A stretch of 14,438 nt of DNA, taken from Candidatus Bathyarchaeota archaeon (GTDB lineage: Archaea; Thermoproteota; Bathyarchaeia; Bathyarchaeales; DTEX01). The stretch's first letter is position 1. Each line of letters opens with the position of its first letter. Made by a program: the position numbers and the translations under genes. Below are positions 7,012-14,352 of the stretch, piece after piece. The stretch lies in the NCBI GenBank assembly GCA_018397055.1, contig JAGTQS010000042.1, forward strand, positions 1 through 14,438. Reading direction: 5' to 3'. A model generated the notes under the pieces. That model was not told where the DNA came from. It saw only the letters and a list, made by a program, of their open reading frames with translations, and did no database searches.

Positions 7012-8160
7012 TTAATGTTTAACGTTTACCCAGCAACCTTCCTGTGCACTTCTCTTGATAGCTTCACAAACCAGAACCTCGTCGTGGCCATCCATGAAGG
7101 TTGGGTAAAGCGGTTGCCCCTTATTTCCCTCTTCGACTGCTGTATAAATGCACTTGAAAAGCTGCTTAAAAGTGTCTGGATAACCCTCTGTGTGACCGCC
7201 AGGGTAGGAGCTGTGCTCCTTAGCCTTCCCCCTTAGCAAGGATGGATCCTTAACGACCAGTTCGTTCGGTTTATCCCGGTAGCCGATCCAAAGCTCATTA
7301 GGAGACTCAGATGACCAAGCCACAGCCTTCTTGGACCCATAAATCTCAAATCTTAAGTCATTCTTTTTGCCAGCAGCCACCTGCGACACAGTTAGGGTTC
7401 CCCTTACACCGCCTGAAAAATCAAGGAAAACACTTGCATAGTCCTCTGTCTCAACAGAGTACTCCACGTAATCTGCTGGTTTAAGTTCTTTGCCTTTAAA
7501 TGTCTCCACTATAACCTTTGGCCTCTTTCTTACCGGAATAAAAGTCTTCAGATCAGCATTAACTCGGTTTATCTTTAGTCCGGTTACAAAGCAAACCAAG
7601 TCCATCCAGTGAGTGCCAATGTCAGCCACAGCACGTAAATCGCCGCCAGCCTCAGACGTTACACGCCAGTTCCAATCTGTGTCAAAAAACAGCCAGTCTT
7701 GAAGGTAAAAGCCGTTCACGAAATATATTTCTCCCAGTTCACCCTGCCTAATCATCTCTCTTACCTCGAGGCAAAGAGGATAGAAACGAATGTTATAGCA
7801 CACTGCGTGAACCTTTTTACTCATGCTTGACAATTTAACAAGTTCCCCGGTTTCCTTAGAGTTCATAGCTAACGGTTTTTCGCAGACAACGTGCTTATCA
7901 ATAGCAAGAGCTTCCTTGACCATAACATAATGGAGATTATTTGGGGAGCACACGTGAACCACGTCAACATCTTCATCCTCAATGAGCATCCTATAATCTC
8001 CGTACGCTTTGGGGATCTGCATCTCCTTAGCCTTAACCTTAGCCCGTTCTTCAGATGAAGATGACAAAGCAACAACCTCAACTCCCAGCCTTCGAAGAGC
8101 TTCAACGTGCGCTGGACCTATGAAGCCTACGCCTATTACGCCCGCACGAACATCTTTCAT
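7012..8160 (-). CDS. Gfo/Idh/MocA-family NAD(P)-dependent oxidoreductase
   Basis: The enzyme oxidises or reduces a sugar or cyclitol hydroxyl with NAD(P). From the chosen start, GVGFIG (10-15) is the Rossmann nucleotide-binding loop, EKPLAM (94-99) carries the invariant Glu-Lys-Pro with the catalytic Lys, and DIGTHWMD (180-187) has the Asp/His pair of the active site. The C-terminal part is the usual beta-sheet substrate domain ending HTEGYPDTF and WVNVKH. I start at the ATG at 8160 because GGATGTGAT stands 6 nt before it; an in-frame upstream start at 8202 would add 14 residues without homology-like sequence. Length (382 residues) is normal. It is the first gene of an operon with the isomerase. 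Substrate unknown. Confidence 0.9.
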   Translation of the reverse strand: MKDVRAGVIGVGFIGPAHVEALRRLGVEVVALSSSSEERAKVKAKEMQIPKAYGDYRMLIEDEDVDVVHVCSPNNLHYVMVKEALAIDKHVVCEKPLAMNSKETGELVKLSSMSKKVHAVCYNIRFYPLCLEVREMIRQGELGEIYFVNGFYLQDWLFFDTDWNWRVTSEAGGDLRAVADIGTHWMDLVCFVTGLKINRVNADLKTFIPVRKRPKVIVETFKGKELKPADYVEYSVETEDYASVFLDFSGGVRGTLTVSQVAAGKKNDLRFEIYGSKKAVAWSSESPNELWIGYRDKPNELVVKDPSLLRGKAKEHSSYPGGHTEGYPDTFKQLFKCIYTAVEEGNKGQPLYPTFMDGHDEVLVCEAIKRSAQEGCWVNVKH

Positions 8161-8351
8161 GGCAAAATCACATCCTTCAACCCTATAATAATCTAGTCTC
8201 AAGGTTAAAAAAATAATTATGCGGCAATAATTCTATTCTTTCAAAGAAAACTCGACCCAATAAAGGGTCAGCGACAACAGAAAATGCCTTCACCGATCTC
8301 GTTGCCGAGACGCTAGCTAAATTCAAATATTGCAGACGAAAATCGGTTCTA

Positions 8352-8669
8352 CTATTCTTCTCTTCTCTCAACTACTATCTTGCAACGCGTGACCATCGCC
8401 GCAATTACGCCCAGCGCTGCCATCCAAGGCGCCAAAATTGCGCCTATGAGACCAACCGTTACGGGAATTTCAAGTAAAGTTTCGTCCTTTTCGTTTTTCA
8501 CGATTATCTTCGTGATGTTGCCTTCATGAATCAGCTCTTTGACCTTCCTAACAAGGTCATCAGAAGACACTGAGTAAACTTCCCTAGATGTTTTCTTCGC
8601 CGATGCACCGCAGTTTGGACAAAAGTTCATTGTCTCAGAAACCTCTTTTCCACAACTTTTACAGAACAT
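8352..8669 (-). CDS. Zinc-ribbon DUF4342-domain protein
   Basis: The protein has 105 residues. CKSC and CPNC (Cys 3, 6, 17, 20) form a zinc ribbon at the very N-terminus. Residues about 36-102 match the DUF4342 pattern: DDLVRKVKELIHEGNITKII, then LLEIPVTVG, a hydrophobic Gly/Ala-rich stretch LIGAILAPWMAALGVIAAMV, and CKIVVERREE. The hydrophobic stretch could be a membrane hairpin or buried core. The function of DUF4342 is not established; the zinc ribbon suggests contact with nucleic acid or protein. The start is well supported by GGGAGGT 6 nt before the ATG. The stop is TAG. The nearest genes on the same strand are 75 and 190 bp away, so it is probably transcribed alone. Confidence 0.8.
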   Translation of the reverse strand: MFCKSCGKEVSETMNFCPNCGASAKKTSREVYSVSSDDLVRKVKELIHEGNITKIIVKNEKDETLLEIPVTVGLIGAILAPWMAALGVIAAMVTRCKIVVERREE

Positions 8670-8744
8670 TTTACGACCTCCCTGAACACAGGATGAATTT
8701 TTATGAACAGCTCAATATAAACACATACCTAACAAAACGGTTTC

Positions 8745-9221
8745 TCAGGGCCGCAGAAACTTTCTAAGCATCACGGCATCGACTTTTGGCTCGTAATAGT
8801 CCTTTAAGGTCTTGAAAGGCCTATAACCGTGCTTGGAATACAATCTTCTTGCTGGAATGTTGTCTACTCGAACCTCAAGATAGACTGTTCTAACACCTTT
8901 TTCCACTAAGATAGATTCAAACGAATCGAGAAGTTTTCCACCAAACCCTTTTTTTCTGTATTCTTTCATGATATCTAAAGTGTAAACGTGGCCAGCTGTT
9001 TCGTTACCTAAAATTTCTATAGAGCCAATGATGAAGCCAACGATTTTCTCGTCAACCAACGCAACAAGAGAAACAAAGTCGGAAGACTTTAGGCAGTATT
9101 CTAGCTGGTTCTTTGTAAAAGCCTCGTCGGTGAAACATTCTGCCTCGATTTCAACAAGGCTGTTCAAGTCTTCAAAGGTTGCTCTGCGAATTCTGAATTC
9201 CAAATAGGGTCCCAAAAACAT
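8745..9221 (-). CDS. rimI: GNAT-family N-acetyltransferase, RimI-like
   Basis: The 158 residues form one GNAT domain that transfers acetyl from acetyl-CoA to an amine, in archaea typically a protein N-terminus. IRRATFEDL (11-19) starts the fold. Motif A, YRKKGFGGKLLDSF (88-101), has the R-x-x-G-x-G acetyl-CoA loop, and LEVRVDNIPARRLYSKHGY (115-133) is the characteristic RimI motif B ending. The ATG has no ribosome binding site; a TTATATG about 17-23 nt before it could drive a nearly leaderless transcript. A TTG at 9203 is an alternative start. RimI/NAT assignment is good at family level, but the target is unknown. Confidence 0.85.
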   Translation of the reverse strand: MFLGPYLEFRIRRATFEDLNSLVEIEAECFTDEAFTKNQLEYCLKSSDFVSLVALVDEKIVGFIIGSIEILGNETAGHVYTLDIMKEYRKKGFGGKLLDSFESILVEKGVRTVYLEVRVDNIPARRLYSKHGYRPFKTLKDYYEPKVDAVMLRKFLRP

Positions 9222-9238
9222 ACGTTAAAAATTGATAC

Positions 9239-9245
9239 ATATAAG
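9239..9245 (-). promoter_or_regulatory. Putative TATA box of the acetyltransferase gene
   Basis: On the minus strand TTATATG lies 17-23 nt before the ATG at 9221, slightly closer than the usual spacing for a leaderless archaeal transcript. No ribosome binding site is present, which fits a leaderless message. Confidence 0.3.
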
Positions 9246-9266
9246 CTAAAAGACTGGAATAGGCAT

Positions 9267-9794
9267 CTAACAGAACCTCAGCACGTAAATGTCGCCTTTA
9301 ACTTCATGTAACAACAATTTAATGATTCTATCAGCAGCATTGCGGATAAGCCCAAGATATAAAAGATGACTGTAGCAGTTTTCCTTACAATCAGAAGCTC
9401 CAAATTTCATAATCGGAGTTTGGCCATGAAAAACTTCCTTTAGACGTTTGTTAATTCTGCATTCCATTTTTTGCTCACTAATGCTTGTCATAACAGCCTT
9501 CACACTTGCATTCTCGTCAGACAAAAGATAGTCTATATGCCATTTCACTGTTTTTTGTCTTCTAATGTGCCTTCGAATTCGTCCACCAAGACTTAAAGCT
9601 CCCTTACCTAACGCAGAACCAGTATAAACATAATACCCTTTTTTAAAATTCTTAACACCCAATTTTCCAACAAGAATTTCGGTGTTCGCTTTCACATAAA
9701 TCAAAAGAACATAATATCCCTTAACGTTTGAAACCATTTCTAAGACAGACAATATTTTTTTGTCAGATTTTCTTCCAGCACGTATGGTTTTCAT
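9267..9794 (-). CDS. GIY-YIG / Uri-superfamily protein (COG1833, DUF123)
   Basis: The 175-residue protein shows the signature of the archaeal DUF123 group: GYYVLLIYV (26-34), the GIY-YIG equivalent YYVYTGSALG (54-63), R73 and H76 in GRIRRHIRR, WHIDYLL (85-91), and a Cys-rich GASDCKENCYSHL (132-144). The fold is that of GIY-YIG endonucleases; some relatives are fused to endonuclease III, so a DNA-repair role is possible, but activity is not established. The first ATG (9794) is preceded at about 27 nt by TTAAATT, compatible with a leaderless start. Met20 (9737) is an alternative that would begin closer to the conserved domain. It is divergent from the MoaD-like gene. The stop is TAG. Confidence 0.8.
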   Translation of the reverse strand: MKTIRAGRKSDKKILSVLEMVSNVKGYYVLLIYVKANTEILVGKLGVKNFKKGYYVYTGSALGKGALSLGGRIRRHIRRQKTVKWHIDYLLSDENASVKAVMTSISEQKMECRINKRLKEVFHGQTPIMKFGASDCKENCYSHLLYLGLIRNAADRIIKLLLHEVKGDIYVLRFC

Positions 9795-9886
9795 AAGTTT
9801 TACTCTGCTGAATTCGCAATTTAACGGGCTAAACTAATGTCGCAACAAAGAAATAAATCTTAGAGTAACCCATCAATAAAGAGAAA

Positions 9887-9892
9887 TTGAGG
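9887..9892 (+). promoter_or_regulatory. Ribosome binding site of the MoaD-like gene
   Basis: TTGAGG ends 10 nt before the ATG at 9903. An AT-rich AAATAAAT (9851-9858) at about 50 nt upstream is a possible TATA box, giving a short leader that contains this site. Confidence 0.35.
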
Positions 9893-9902
9893 AAAACCGA
9901 AG

Positions 9903-10205
9903 ATGAACCCCACTTCTCGTGACAAAGTTACTTTAAAGTTTCTAGGCGTGTTCAAAAAGGCCTACGGTAACAGCCAAATATCACTGGAGATTAAAAGAAA
10001 CGAGAAACTCGGAGACGTAATTAAGAAAATTTCCGAAACATCTCAAAATCTTAGACGTATACTGATTGATCCTGAACTTGAAACTCCTTTGTCAAACACG
10101 GTTATTCTGGTTAATGGCGTGGAAGTTCATCTGCTGAAAGGTCTTGACACCGAATTAAAAGATAAAGACGAAATCGTTTTCATCCCCGTAATTCACGGGG
10201 GATAA
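9903..10205 (+). CDS. MoaD/ThiS-family ubiquitin-like sulfur carrier
   Basis: The 100-residue beta-grasp protein starts with VTLKFLGVFKKAYG and ends IVFIPVIHGG, with the diagnostic terminal Gly-Gly (99-100). This tail is adenylated by an E1-like enzyme and carries sulfur for molybdopterin or thiolated products; in archaea such proteins can also be conjugated to other proteins (SAMPs). The length is slightly above the usual 80-90, with a helix extension around residues 40-57. No MoaE, MoeB/HesA-like E1 or other cofactor gene is nearby, so molybdenum cofactor, thiolation and protein-tagging roles cannot be separated. It is transcribed alone, divergent from the GIY-YIG gene. Confidence 0.85.
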   Translation: MNPTSRDKVTLKFLGVFKKAYGNSQISLEIKRNEKLGDVIKKISETSQNLRRILIDPELETPLSNTVILVNGVEVHLLKGLDTELKDKDEIVFIPVIHGG

Positions 10206-10306
10206 TGCAAAAAGGGCTATAGGTGAATAGAAATCAAAAGTACCAATTGATGAAGCCTTAAAGAAATGATTTTCAGCCTTAGGCCTATGTTATTAACCCT
10301 ACATTC

Positions 10307-12490
10307 TTAATTTTTAGTATATTTCTTTGGATTGGATTCAAAAGTCTTTTTACAACCCAGTGAGCAAAAATAGTACGTTTTTCCGCCATAGTCTGTTTTG
10401 TACATTGTCGAAGCCTCAACTTCCATTCCGCAAACAGGATCCTTCAACATTGGTTGTGTCGTTAAATATTCCTCCGCTACCTTCGGCTCAAACTTCCTTA
10501 ATGTTTGACTGTTAAGCGCCACTATGACGGTGCTTAGCGACATCAGCACTGCACCTACGGCGGGACTTATGATTATGCCCAATCCTGAGAGTAGGCCAGC
10601 GGCAAGCGGAATTGCCAAGATGTTGTATCCGGCTGCCCACCAAAGATTTTGAACCATCTTGAAGTATACTTTTCTTGCGAGACTCTCGACTTTGGCGATG
10701 TCTCTCGGATCGTTTTTTACCAGAACTATATCTGCACTTTCGATAGCTACGTCTGTTCCAGCTCCAACGGCAATTCCTAAGTCAGCGGTAACAAGAGCAG
10801 GGGCGTCATTTATTCCATCGCCTACCATAGCAACTTTAAGCCCTTTTTCCTGCAGGTACCTTATTTTTTCGGCTTTTTTATCTGGTAAAACCTGAGCGAA
10901 GTATTCGTCGATTCCAAGTTCCTTCGCAACATTCTTCGCAGTTTCTTCGCTGTCGCCAGTAAGCATGAAAACTTTAACTTTGTTTCTTTTAAGTTCCCTA
11001 ATTGCGTCATACGATTCTGGTCTTATTAAGTCGGATAGACCGAAAATTCCAGCAATTTTGTTGTCAACCACTGTAAATACAACCGTTTTCCCCTGTTTCT
11101 GCATAAGCGTAACCTCCGACTTGTTTACTTCGATTCCAAGTTCCCTAAGAAGGTTTACGCCTCCAACGTAGACATCCTTACTGTCAACTTTTCCATAGGC
11201 TCCAAGTCCAGGCAAGGTTTTGAACTCTTGAACTTTTCGTATTCTCAACTCCTTTTTTCTGGCATAGTCAACGATTGCTGAGGCTATTGTATGTTCCGAG
11301 TTAAGCTCCACGGCTGCCGACAGCTCCAAAAACTCCTTTTCTGGAATATACGAAATAATGTCGGTTACTCCGAACTTGCCGAGAGTCAATGTACCAGTTT
11401 TGTCAAAAACGATGGCATCCAGGTCTTTAACCATCTCGAAGGCTTTTCTATCACGAATTAAGATACCATTTTTTGCCGTTATTGATGTTGACAACGAAAC
11501 TATAAGTGGAATTGCCAAACCAAGCGCATGGGGACAGGCGATGACAAGTACAGAGACGGCAGCCTCAAGGGCAAAATCTGTTTTTCCTAAGCTAAACCAC
11601 ACAATGTATATCAATATACCTGAGAAGAGCGCCACATAAAATAATAATGCAGCTGCACGGTTAGCCAAATCCTGTGTTCTTGACCTGCTCTCTTGGGCTT
11701 GCTGCACAAGCTTTAAAACTTGGGCAATATAGGTTTCTTCTCCGGTCTTCAAAATTCTTATCTTGACTGCTCCTTCGCCGTTAATCGAGCCTCCGATAAC
11801 CTTTGAGCCTACTTTTTTGTGAACTGGGTTTGACTCGCCTGTTAAGAAAGCCTCGTTTACAGAGGATTCTCCCTCGACCACTTCGCCATCTGAAGGAATT
11901 TTTTCGCCTGGACGAACAAGCGCAACATCGCCTGTTTTAAGCTGAGAAACAGGAACATCTACGATTTCTCCATTATCAAACACATGTGCGGTTGTAGGCA
12001 TAACCCGGGCTAGTTCTTCTAAAGCCTTCGAAGCGCCAAGTATGCTTTTTGCCTCTATCCAATGACCGAGAAGCATAACGTCAATGAGGGTCGCGAGCTC
12101 CCAAAAGAAGTCTTTGCCAGTTATGAACGCTGGAAAAAGGATTGTGCCAATAGAGTAAAAGAAGGCTATTGAGATAGCTGTGCCTATGAGGGTCATCATG
12201 CCCGGCTGACGGTTCTCGACTTCTTGGTACAGTCCTTTTATGAATGGGAGTCCACCGTAAAGGTAGATTGTTAATGAAAGCAGGAACAACATCTCTTTCT
12301 GAAGTGGAAATGTTAAAGAAAAATTGAACCAATGCTGAATCATCTCAGAAAGAAGCAGGATTGGAACTGTAAGTATGAGTGAAAACCAAAATTTTTTCTT
12401 AAATTTCTCTATGTGGTGAATGTGCCCTGCGCGGGAAGACGTATGAGTTCCATGAGGTCCACAGCTACTCATGTCATGATGATGGCTCAT
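10307..12490 (-). CDS. copB: Copper-exporting P1B-type ATPase, CopB class (CPH), with C-terminal YHS domain
   Basis: The 727-residue membrane pump moves copper out of the cytoplasm using ATP. The N-terminus is His-rich (about nine His in residues 1-26). The actuator loop has LTGES (216-220). The membrane metal site is CPH (319-321), with GYN (621-623) and MSLST (650-654) in the last membrane helices; CPH defines the CopB/P1B-3 class. DKTGT (363-367) holds the phosphorylated Asp363, and GDGINDAP (557-564) is the hinge. A YHS-type metal domain ends the protein (DPVCGME at 684-690, YYFCSLGC at 706-713), whereas many pumps carry such domains at the N-terminus. The P1B HP dipeptide appears as H400-T401 in NSEHTIASAI. 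GGGGGAA stands before the ATG. It is divergent from the TRASH regulator and follows a 23-codon ORF by 19 nt. Confidence 0.95.
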   Translation of the reverse strand: MSHHHDMSSCGPHGTHTSSRAGHIHHIEKFKKKFWFSLILTVPILLLSEMIQHWFNFSLTFPLQKEMLFLLSLTIYLYGGLPFIKGLYQEVENRQPGMMTLIGTAISIAFFYSIGTILFPAFITGKDFFWELATLIDVMLLGHWIEAKSILGASKALEELARVMPTTAHVFDNGEIVDVPVSQLKTGDVALVRPGEKIPSDGEVVEGESSVNEAFLTGESNPVHKKVGSKVIGGSINGEGAVKIRILKTGEETYIAQVLKLVQQAQESRSRTQDLANRAAALLFYVALFSGILIYIVWFSLGKTDFALEAAVSVLVIACPHALGLAIPLIVSLSTSITAKNGILIRDRKAFEMVKDLDAIVFDKTGTLTLGKFGVTDIISYIPEKEFLELSAAVELNSEHTIASAIVDYARKKELRIRKVQEFKTLPGLGAYGKVDSKDVYVGGVNLLRELGIEVNKSEVTLMQKQGKTVVFTVVDNKIAGIFGLSDLIRPESYDAIRELKRNKVKVFMLTGDSEETAKNVAKELGIDEYFAQVLPDKKAEKIRYLQEKGLKVAMVGDGINDAPALVTADLGIAVGAGTDVAIESADIVLVKNDPRDIAKVESLARKVYFKMVQNLWWAAGYNILAIPLAAGLLSGLGIIISPAVGAVLMSLSTVIVALNSQTLRKFEPKVAEEYLTTQPMLKDPVCGMEVEASTMYKTDYGGKTYYFCSLGCKKTFESNPKKYTKN

Positions 12491-12509
12491 TTCAGTTCCC
12501 CCTTCATTT

Positions 12510-12581
12510 TTAGATACTTATGAGACCTGCTGCTAAAAGTAAGATTGAGAGAATAGCGACTTCTTGGATAATTGTTTTCAT
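12510..12581 (-). CDS. Candidate 23-residue hydrophobic peptide upstream of the copper ATPase
   Basis: On the minus strand an ATG (12581) opens a 23-codon frame ending in TAA, 19 nt before the ATPase start. It begins MKTIIQEVAILS and ends LLLAAGLISI: a short charged head, then a single membrane-spanning hydrophobic stretch. TTAGGAG lies about 12 nt upstream, as a ribosome binding site should, inside the inverted repeat TTAGG-TCT-CCTAA (12588-12600). A promoter at the shared TATA box would put this ORF first on the ATPase message. Small membrane peptides are known partners of P-type ATPases (KdpF is the example); I know of no described one for CopB. It could also be a leader with no product role, or chance. 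Confidence 0.4.
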   Translation of the reverse strand: MKTIIQEVAILSILLLAAGLISI

Positions 12582-12587
12582 TATTTT

Positions 12588-12658
12588 TTAGGTCTCCTAA
12601 GATTATAATGGGGTTATAGAAATATATAAATGTATCTTATTAAGATATATCTATAGAT
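12588..12658. promoter_or_regulatory. Divergent copB/padR promoter with symmetric TATA box and nested palindromes
   Basis: AAATATATAAA (about 12620-12630) is a TATA box readable in both directions. It predicts starts near 12652 for the regulator and near 12600 for the copper ATPase transcript. Directly on the regulator side lie three perfect palindromes: TATCTTA-T-TAAGATA (12633-12647), AGATATATCT (12643-12652) and ATCTATAGAT (12649-12658). Such dyads fit the binding sites of dimeric winged-helix PadR proteins. Occupancy would cover the regulator's start site and the TFB contact region for copB, so one protein could shut both genes until copper is sensed. A second TATAAT at about 12602-12608 is an alternative copB box. 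Palindromes are seen; operator function is inference. Confidence 0.6.
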
Positions 12659-12664
12659 GTAATA

Positions 12665-13102
12665 ATGTCTAATGAAAAAATCGAGGATACAATCTCAGAC
12701 TTTTCAAGATTCTATATACTCATAATTCTCTACGAGTCTCCATCCCACGGATATGCCATAATCGAAAAATTCAGAACAAGACTTGGAAAAGACATAACCC
12801 CCAGCTTAGTATACCCGTTCCTACGAGACCTCGAACGACGTGGACTCATAAGACACATAGAAAAGCCTGTGGGAAAGAAAAAAAGAAAGATTTACGAGCT
12901 CACGGAAAAAGGCAATCAATTTTGCAAAAGAATCTTCAAGCGCTTCGCAACCATAATTTCAGCCGCCCTTGAACCGAATCTTCTTGTCTGTACAAATTGT
13001 GGATGCAAAATCTTCGAAGGCGGCTACTATGAGGTCATCGATGGAAAAAAAGTTGCGTTTTGTTGCAGCCACTGCGCCGCGTCTTATAAAAAAGGATTGT
13101 AA
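12665..13102 (+). CDS. PadR-family transcriptional regulator with C-terminal TRASH metal-sensing domain
   Basis: The 145-residue protein joins a winged helix-turn-helix to a metal domain. Residues 14-90 are PadR-like: FYILIILYESPSHGYAIIEK, then PSLVYPFLRDLERRGLI and the wing KKRKIYELTEKG. Residues 107-141 form a TRASH domain: CTNCGCKIF (Cys 109, 112, 114) and CCSHCAASY (Cys 133, 134, 137), the treble-clef arrangement known from archaeal copper regulators and copper-handling proteins. The natural reading is a copper-responsive repressor of the divergent ATPase gene and of itself. No ribosome binding site is visible before the ATG, and the leader is short. PadR-TRASH fusion is less familiar than the Lrp-type TRASH regulators of Sulfolobales. 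Confidence 0.88.
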   Translation: MSNEKIEDTISDFSRFYILIILYESPSHGYAIIEKFRTRLGKDITPSLVYPFLRDLERRGLIRHIEKPVGKKKRKIYELTEKGNQFCKRIFKRFATIISAALEPNLLVCTNCGCKIFEGGYYEVIDGKKVAFCCSHCAASYKKGL

Positions 13103-13170
13103 AAAGAAGCGAAGGAAAACGGAAGCTATCGATGTCTTTGGAAACTGGGCTATATTCTGCGTATTGAGTT

Positions 13171-14352
13171 CTAAATTGATTCAAGGAAACCGGCTAGCTT
13201 AAGGTTTCTCATCAAGGGTGTTGCAATCATGGTTGTAATAATAGCCTGTAAAAGTCTTACTCCAAAATAGAAGAAAGGCAAAGTGAGGAAAGAAAGCCTT
13301 AAAGCCTCAATGCTCATAAGGAAAAGCCCTTCGTAGACTTGTGGAAGCCCAAAGATTAGGTTACCCAAGGCATTATCTGCCTCATTGCCAACAAACGCCA
13401 AAAGGAAAAACATTATGATATCATTATAAAGAGGACGTCTTGTCTCTGAAAGTTTCTTCGTGAGGAACTCGAAGAGGCTTCCTAAAACGCCTAAGAACAA
13501 TCCAACGATGTAGCCTCCGCCTATCATTGCGCTTATACATGACAATGAGAAAGTTATGACACTCCAAAGTCTTCTTTTTTCTGGCATAATGCAAATGAGG
13601 ACTATGCAGGCTAACATGCCTATGCCTAATGAAAACCAGCCGTACCCGATTGAAGAGACAAAAGGCAACATTTCCTTGGAAACAAGGTTCAGCTTAAAGG
13701 TTGACCCTAAAAATTCAAATTGATATTTTGGATTTCCGCTTGTCACTATAGCCCAAGCGTTCACAAGCATCAAGACCGTAGCAACAACTAAAAGAATAAA
13801 GGTTGCATCGAGAAGCCTCTTTTTCTCTTTTTTATCACTAACATTTTCTCCGCTCGAAATCATATTAGCCCTCTTCCTAAGGAGGTAAACGGAAGGCAAA
13901 ATGAGGATTAATGCGCCAATTTTATCCCACATGGCGAAGAGTCCAACATAAAAGTTCTGGTCCCAAGGCTGAGTTGCAGGGAGAAACCAGAAAGCCAGTA
14001 TCACTGCTGCCAATGTGATAGCTGCGATTTTCCATTTTCCTCTGTATATAAGCCCTACTGTAAAGGCGTTGATAACAGGCGAGGGTAAGAAAATCAGGCT
14101 TGTAAGACTAGGTGAACCCGGCGGCAACATCCAAGCTATAAAAGCTCCCATAAGAGCTGTCAAAGCGCCTAGGTACGGTCCCAATATTAAACCGAAAATT
14201 GTGGCCATAAGTGCTTCTATCTGGATTGTTACAGGGGAGGCAGCTCCCTGAGCTATTTTGATGCCTGGCAGGAAAGACATAACGTAGTATAATGCTGATA
14301 GTAACGCGACCATTGCTGTTTTTCTTGTTGTTAAATGAACGAAGTGTAACAT
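13171..14352 (-). CDS. Double-length ECF transporter S-component-like membrane protein
   Basis: The 393-residue protein is almost entirely hydrophobic, with roughly eleven or twelve membrane segments in two halves separated by a charged loop (RKRANMISSGENVSDKKEKK, near 160-179). The N-terminal half, RKTAMVALLSALYYVMSF with SPVTIQIEALMATIFGLILG and PYLGALTALMGAF, resembles ECF S-components, which bind a vitamin or metal and hand it to an EcfT/EcfA motor. The C-terminal half (FVGNEADNALGNLIFG, then a last PFFYFGVRLLQAIITT) has a similar feel. S-components are normally about 180-200 residues, so this may be a duplication. No EcfA or EcfT gene is in the window, so the substrate and partners are open. 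It converges with the regulator gene and ends in TAG. Confidence 0.65.
   Translation of the reverse strand: MLHFVHLTTRKTAMVALLSALYYVMSFLPGIKIAQGAASPVTIQIEALMATIFGLILGPYLGALTALMGAFIAWMLPPGSPSLTSLIFLPSPVINAFTVGLIYRGKWKIAAITLAAVILAFWFLPATQPWDQNFYVGLFAMWDKIGALILILPSVYLLRKRANMISSGENVSDKKEKKRLLDATFILLVVATVLMLVNAWAIVTSGNPKYQFEFLGSTFKLNLVSKEMLPFVSSIGYGWFSLGIGMLACIVLICIMPEKRRLWSVITFSLSCISAMIGGGYIVGLFLGVLGSLFEFLTKKLSETRRPLYNDIIMFFLLAFVGNEADNALGNLIFGLPQVYEGLFLMSIEALRLSFLTLPFFYFGVRLLQAIITTMIATPLMRNLKLAGFLESI

Noticed and set aside
8203..8351. Small minus-strand ORF upstream of the dehydrogenase
   Set aside because: It spans the intergenic gap and the 5' end of the dehydrogenase in another frame, with no ribosome binding site or recognisable motif.
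10206..10306. TTGATGA and CTGA-like motifs as a C/D box RNA
   Set aside because: The box C match is imperfect, no closing stem is seen, and spacing does not fit.
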